A program made the translations under genes and the position numbers. Shown here in pieces: positions 63,411-64,000 of a stretch of DNA of 64,000 nucleotides; position 1 is the stretch's first letter, and each line of letters begins with the position of its first letter. Source of the stretch: Mya arenaria (Eukaryota > Mollusca > Bivalvia > Myida > Myidae); NCBI RefSeq assembly GCF_026914265.1, contig NC_069135.1:496001-560000 (forward strand), given 5' to 3'. The notes under the pieces were generated by a model, which had not been told where the DNA came from, searched no databases, and worked only from the letters and a program-made list of their open reading frames with translations.

Positions 63411-64000
63411 ATTTAAATAAGTTCTTAACATGGATTAAAATTTAAATGTAATCGGTAAATAAATGATATAAATATAATAAATAAGGTTTTTATCGGTCTT
63501 TATTGGTTCCATCGACTAGTAGCTACTTATCAATCAAACAAACATTTGACAAATCACAAACTTATATTCTTATCAATAAGTAAAAGATAACATGTTTGCA
63601 TTATCTAATGGATTAAATAAAAAATCTCGCTAAATAAGCTCAACAAGCAGCAGTTATTTCTTTGGCGACTGGTCAATAGGTTATTGTATTTGTCTATATT
63701 GGTTCAATGACGGTATGTACTGTAGGACGTTTGCGACCAGACAATCCACATCGACGCGCAAAAGAAATTTGAGCTTTTGAAAATGTCTTAAAATACGACG
63801 AAAAAATACAAATTAATTATTTTTTTGAGGATTGTTTTTCTTTCCAAATTATTTAAAACTGTTTTATACATAATACTCGTCAAGTCGATTCTTCCATTAT
63901 CGGTAGAGTATGAATGTTTATGAGGAACACTTTGACATTTCAAACAAAATAAAATGGTTAGATCAATAAATTTGATGTCATTTCATACGAGTGTTTAGTA
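63411..64000. other. Single-copy AT-rich sequence at the right edge
   Basis: No gene, repeat or regulatory site recognised. Confidence 0.4.

Overview
This window is eukaryotic and most likely from a mollusc, probably a bivalve. The genes are split by short introns, the spacers are AT-rich, and the genes encode secreted chitin-binding (peritrophin-A/CBM14) proteins. It also holds short foldback DNA transposons and a LINE tail. The species cannot be named from sequence alone.

Bases 1 to about 55,254 are one tandem array. The basic unit is about 8.0-8.8 kb and carries one minus-strand five-exon gene plus a long spacer. Two diverged versions of the unit, called A and B here, alternate, so the larger repeat is a dimer of about 16.8-16.9 kb. 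Dimers start at 1, 16,855, 33,631 and 50,515, and the last is cut off at about 55,254. The array continues leftward out of the window. It holds seven gene copies: one cut by the left edge, four intact (G2, G4, G5, G7) and two with single-base insertions in coding exons (G3, G6).

Each complete gene encodes about 262 residues: a signal peptide, a short linker, and three CBM14 domains with one exon per domain. All copies share a TATA box about 70 bp upstream of the ATG and an AATAAA signal 80-95 bp after the stop, so they look like co-regulated copies of one secreted product. The spacers contain dead copies of the gene's third exon and, in B spacers only, a foldback transposon.

From 55,255 to 64,000 the DNA is single copy. 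It holds an element of about 2.3 kb with long inverted repeats and a zinc-finger reading frame, a degenerate 170-185 bp tandem repeat, the 3' end of a LINE, a GAT microsatellite and a non-autonomous hAT-like element with an 8-bp target duplication. I found no convincing intact host gene there. No RNA genes or CRISPR arrays were recognised.
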